A stretch of 64,000 nucleotides of DNA from positions 1 through 64,000 of the forward strand of contig NZ_CM007717.1 of assembly GCF_002019855.1 (NCBI RefSeq), written 5' to 3'. The translations under genes and the position numbers were made by a program. The notes below the pieces were generated by a model, which did no database searches, was not told the DNA's origin, and was given only the letters and a program-made list of their open reading frames with translations. Positions within the stretch are counted from its first letter, which is position 1. The number at the start of each line of letters is the position of its first letter. The stretch is from Streptomyces antibioticus (GTDB lineage Bacteria; Actinomycetota; Actinomycetes; Streptomycetales; Streptomycetaceae). Shown here one piece after another: positions 61,288-64,000 of the stretch.

Positions 61288-61701
61288 ATGAACGCACGCA
61301 TCGTGTCAGTGGCTGAGGGTCCCCGCCTGTCTCGGTCCATCTCAGTCGGTCCCCATAGGCTGACCGCTGACGAGCCCCAGCCCATCAGCACAGACATGGG
61401 GCCGACCCCCGGCGAACTCCTGCTTGCTGCACTCGGGGCGTGTACGTCGATGACCGTCCGGGCCTTCGCCGACCGGCATGGTTGGCCGCTCGACCAGGTA
61501 GACGTCTCGGTACGGTTCGATGAGCAGGGGCAGATTGTCAAGGATCTCCGGCTGACCGGAGAGCTGGAGGCTGCCCACTTCAAGCAGCTCTTCACCATTG
61601 CGGGGCACTGTCCCGTGCACCGGCTTCTCGCCAAGGAAGCCTCGATCATCACGGTGCCCACTGTCGTGGCGAAACAGGCGGCACGTGATCTTCAGAATTG
61701 A
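61288..61701 (+). CDS. OsmC/Ohr family peroxide reductase
   Basis: Protein of 137 aa. The two redox cysteines of the family are in LGACTSMTVRAFAD (Cys 52) and IAGHCPVHRLLAKE (Cys 108). OsmC proteins reduce organic and other peroxides. ATG 61288 follows AGGAGGAATCCG, a strong ribosome site. The FAD reductase gene begins 8 bases after its stop, so the pair is one operon behind an ECF41-type promoter. Confidence 0.9.
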   Translation: MNARIVSVAEGPRLSRSISVGPHRLTADEPQPISTDMGPTPGELLLAALGACTSMTVRAFADRHGWPLDQVDVSVRFDEQGQIVKDLRLTGELEAAHFKQLFTIAGHCPVHRLLAKEASIITVPTVVAKQAARDLQN

Positions 61702-61709
61702 GGAACATT

Positions 61710-62951
61710 GTGGACAACTTCGTGATCATTGGGGGTGGTCTGGCAGCAGGCAAGGCCGCCGAAGCGCTCCGGAAGCATGGCCACTCCGGCCCGCTCACCA
61801 TCATCGGCGACGAGAGTGAGAGGCCCTACATTCGGCCCCCATTGTCCAAGGGATACCTCCTGGGCAAAGAGAATCGTGATTCGATCTTCGTTCATCCCGG
61901 CGATTGGTACCGAGAGAACAATGTCGAGCTGCGACTCGGCACGCGTGCACGTTCTGTGGACCCTCGGGCACGGTCGGTCGAGCTGCACGACGGCACTCAC
62001 ATTCCTTACGCCAAGCTTCTGCTGGCAACAGGGTCGTCGCCGCGTCGCCTGACCATCCCGGGTGCGGAGCTGGACGGCGTGCTGTACCTGCGTCGCGTCG
62101 GGGACAGTGAGCGGCTCAGATCCGCTTTCCAGGCGGGAGCGAAGGTTGTCGTGGTGGGTGCGGGCTGGATCGGCCTGGAGACGGCGGCTGCCGCCCGCAT
62201 CGCCGGCGCCGAGGTGACCGTTCTCGAGCATTCGGACCTCCCTCTGCTCAAGGTGCTCGGCCGTGAGGCAGCCGAGGTATTCGCCGCGCTGCATACGGAC
62301 CACGGGGTCAACCTGCTCCCCAACGTGGAGCTGGACTCCATCACTGGCAACCAGGGGCGCGTGAGCGGAGTACAGCTTGCGGACGGCCGGCACCTCGCGG
62401 CGGACACCGTGGTGGTGGGTATCGGCATCACTCCCAATGTCCGGCTTGCTGACGAGGCCGGGCTGAATGTGCAAAACGGGATCGTTACGGACGAACATCT
62501 GCAGACTTCGGTCGCGCACATCTACGCGGCGGGCGACGTCGCGAACGCCTACCATCCGCTGTACGGTCGCCATCTCCGCGTCGAGCACTGGTTCAACGCG
62601 CTGCATCAGCCGGAGGTCGCCGCCCTCAGCATGCTCGGCGGCAACGCCTCCTACGTCCGGCAGCCGTACTTCTACACCGATCAGTACGACCTGGGTATGG
62701 AGTACACCGGCTATACGGAACCCGGCGGCTACGACCGCGTCGTCTTTCGCGGTGACCCCTCCAAGCGCCAGTTCGTCGCCTTCTGGATGGCCGGCCGGCG
62801 CGTTGTGGCAGGCATGAGCGTCAACGTCTGGGGTGTCATCGATCCGATCCGCTCCCTCATCTCTGCAGGCTCGGACATCGATGACACACTGCTCGCCGAC
62901 CCGGACATCCCGCTGGATCAGCTGACCCCTGACAGCGCCGAACTCCGGTGA
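61710..62951 (+). CDS. FAD-dependent ferredoxin/rubredoxin reductase-like oxidoreductase
   Basis: Protein of 413 aa. FAD motif FVIIGGGLAAGKAAEALRKH is at 4-23, RPPLSKGYLLG is near 42, the NAD motif is VVVGAGWIGLETAAAARIAG near 146, and IYAAGDVAN is near 271. A C-terminal reductase domain follows (EYTGYTEPGGYDRVVFRGDP). GTG 61710 has GAGGAAC just upstream; TTG 61698 overlapping the OsmC stop is less likely. It probably supplies electrons to a ferredoxin or directly to an oxidoreductase such as the flavoprotein that follows. Confidence 0.87.
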   Translation: MDNFVIIGGGLAAGKAAEALRKHGHSGPLTIIGDESERPYIRPPLSKGYLLGKENRDSIFVHPGDWYRENNVELRLGTRARSVDPRARSVELHDGTHIPYAKLLLATGSSPRRLTIPGAELDGVLYLRRVGDSERLRSAFQAGAKVVVVGAGWIGLETAAAARIAGAEVTVLEHSDLPLLKVLGREAAEVFAALHTDHGVNLLPNVELDSITGNQGRVSGVQLADGRHLAADTVVVGIGITPNVRLADEAGLNVQNGIVTDEHLQTSVAHIYAAGDVANAYHPLYGRHLRVEHWFNALHQPEVAALSMLGGNASYVRQPYFYTDQYDLGMEYTGYTEPGGYDRVVFRGDPSKRQFVAFWMAGRRVVAGMSVNVWGVIDPIRSLISAGSDIDDTLLADPDIPLDQLTPDSAELR

Positions 62952-63037
62952 ACACTGCCACAGGCACGCTCGGGCATGCCCTGCCGCTGCCGCAGACCGC
63001 TGCGTGACCGCACTTGTGTGGAGACAGCAAACAACCG

Positions 63038-63064
63038 TGTCACAGTTTTGGATGCGCCGTGGTC
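63038..63064 (+). promoter_or_regulatory. ECF41-type promoter, second flavoprotein gene
   Basis: TGTCACA (63038-63044), 16 bases, GGTC (63061-63064), about 35 bases before GTG 63100. Confidence 0.72.
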
Positions 63065-63099
63065 GTAGTAGGTGACACCTGAGGCGATCGGAGTTGACC

Positions 63100-64000
63100 G
63101 TGGCTGTCACTGAACAACGAATTTCCACCATGGTGCTGGTGATCGGCACCGGAGGAGCTGGGCTACGCGCAGCGATCGAGCTGGCCGAAGCCGGTACGGA
63201 CGTCCTCACGGTCGGGAAGCGGGCCAAGGACGACGCCCATACGGCGCTCGCCGCCGGAGGGATCAACGCGGCGCTGGCCACGATGGATCCGCAGGACAGC
63301 TGGCAGCAACATGCGGCCGACACCCTCAAGGAGAGTTACCTGCTCGCCGACCCTCGTACCGTCCAGATCGTCACCCAGGGCGCAGCCCGGGGAATCGACG
63401 ATCTGGAACGGTACGGTATGGCGTTCGCGAGGGAAGAGGACGGCCGTATATCCCAGCGCTTTTTCGGCGCCCACAAGTTCCGGCGCACGGCCTTCGCGGG
63501 CGACTACACGGGACTTGAGATCCAGCGCACGCTCCTCCGACGTGCGGAACAGCTGAACATCCCCGTGCTCGACAGTGTCTACATCACACGGCTCCTGGTC
63601 CACGACGGCGCGGTCTTCGGCGCTTACGGCTTCAATCTGGCCGATGGCACGCGCTATGTGATCCATGCGGACGCTGTCATCCTCGCCGCGGGTGGTCACA
63701 CGCGCATCTGGCGTCGCACGTCATCGCGGCGGGACGAGAATACCGGAGACTCCTTCCGGTTGGCTGTCGAGGCGGGGGCTCGACTGCGCGACGCCGAGCT
63801 GGTGCAGTTCCATCCCTCGGGAATCATCGAACCGGAGAACGCAGCGGGCACACTCGTCAGCGAAGCCGCCCGGGGTGAAGGCGGAATTCTGCGCAACGCG
63901 CTCGGCGAGCGGTTCATGGCCAGGTACGACCCTGAGCGTATGGAGCTGTCCACACGCGACCGGGTGGCTCTGGCCTCTTACACGGAGATCAAGGAGGGAC
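63100..64000 (+). CDS. Fumarate reductase/succinate dehydrogenase-like flavoprotein, cut by the window end
   Basis: The first 300 residues are visible; the gene continues past the window. GTG 63100 has GGAG 6 bases upstream. FAD motif VLVIGTGGAGLRAAIELAEA, the GDYTGLEIQRTLLRRAEQL segment and the active-site motif VQFHPSGIIEPENAAG with its His are intact. The paralogue at 37737 lacks that His and the GDYTG segment. The family catalyses fumarate reduction, succinate oxidation or L-aspartate oxidation; which one cannot be told here. Confidence 0.85.
   Translation, partial: MAVTEQRISTMVLVIGTGGAGLRAAIELAEAGTDVLTVGKRAKDDAHTALAAGGINAALATMDPQDSWQQHAADTLKESYLLADPRTVQIVTQGAARGIDDLERYGMAFAREEDGRISQRFFGAHKFRRTAFAGDYTGLEIQRTLLRRAEQLNIPVLDSVYITRLLVHDGAVFGAYGFNLADGTRYVIHADAVILAAGGHTRIWRRTSSRRDENTGDSFRLAVEAGARLRDAELVQFHPSGIIEPENAAGTLVSEAARGEGGILRNALGERFMARYDPERMELSTRDRVALASYTEIKEG

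Overview
The window is high-GC Streptomyces-type DNA and appears to start at the physical end of a linear replicon. Bases 1-163 are a run of seven hairpin palindromes that opens with the first palindrome known from Streptomyces telomeres. Within the next 5.6 kb lie the three genes expected at such ends: a terminal helicase (ttrA-like), tap and tpg. A linear plasmid or a chromosome arm would both fit. No rRNA, tRNA, CRISPR array or secondary-metabolite megasynthase was seen.

Layout. 0-5.7 kb: telomere, ttrA-like helicase, tap-tpg. 5.9-7.7 kb: a helix-turn-helix/AAA ATPase divergent from a tiny membrane protein. 7.8-21 kb: a Tn7-like transposition module made of a TnsD-like TniQ carrying about ten helicase-associated (HA) domains, an OLD-family nuclease, then the operon tniQ-tnsA-tnsB-tnsC-unknown. 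The module is flanked by remnants of other terminal helicases, and its right side breaks into HA-coding sequence. 21-30 kb: small hypothetical genes, regulator/target pairs (TetR with a DUF1772 protein, HxlR with a decayed SDR and a SnoaL protein), an orphan barstar, and several stretches with no gene. 30.8-34.7 kb: three insertion sequences; two are stacked in one small gene and the third alters the end of an HxlR gene. 35-37.7 kb: hydrolase, Nudix protein and a broken ferredoxin reductase. 37.7-64 kb: a redox/stress region.

The 38-64 kb region seems to be wired to one regulator. A motif TGTCACA-N16-[G/T]GTC occurs in front of two fumarate-reductase-like flavoproteins, a PAP2-EamA pair, a carboxymuconolactone-decarboxylase-like protein, a cupin, an NmrA-like reductase with pyruvate dehydrogenase E1, a methyltransferase, a PP2C phosphatase and an OsmC/flavin reductase pair. 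It resembles the reported promoter of ECF41 sigma factors. A complete ECF41 sigma gene (60036-60932) and a second one with a lost regulatory domain (42798-43649) lie in the same region. I infer a locally clustered ECF41 regulon.

The other main hypothesis is that the TniQ-HA protein directs the Tn7-like element to telomere-proximal helicase genes, using the same domain type those helicases carry. All assignments were made by reading the sequence; no searches were run.
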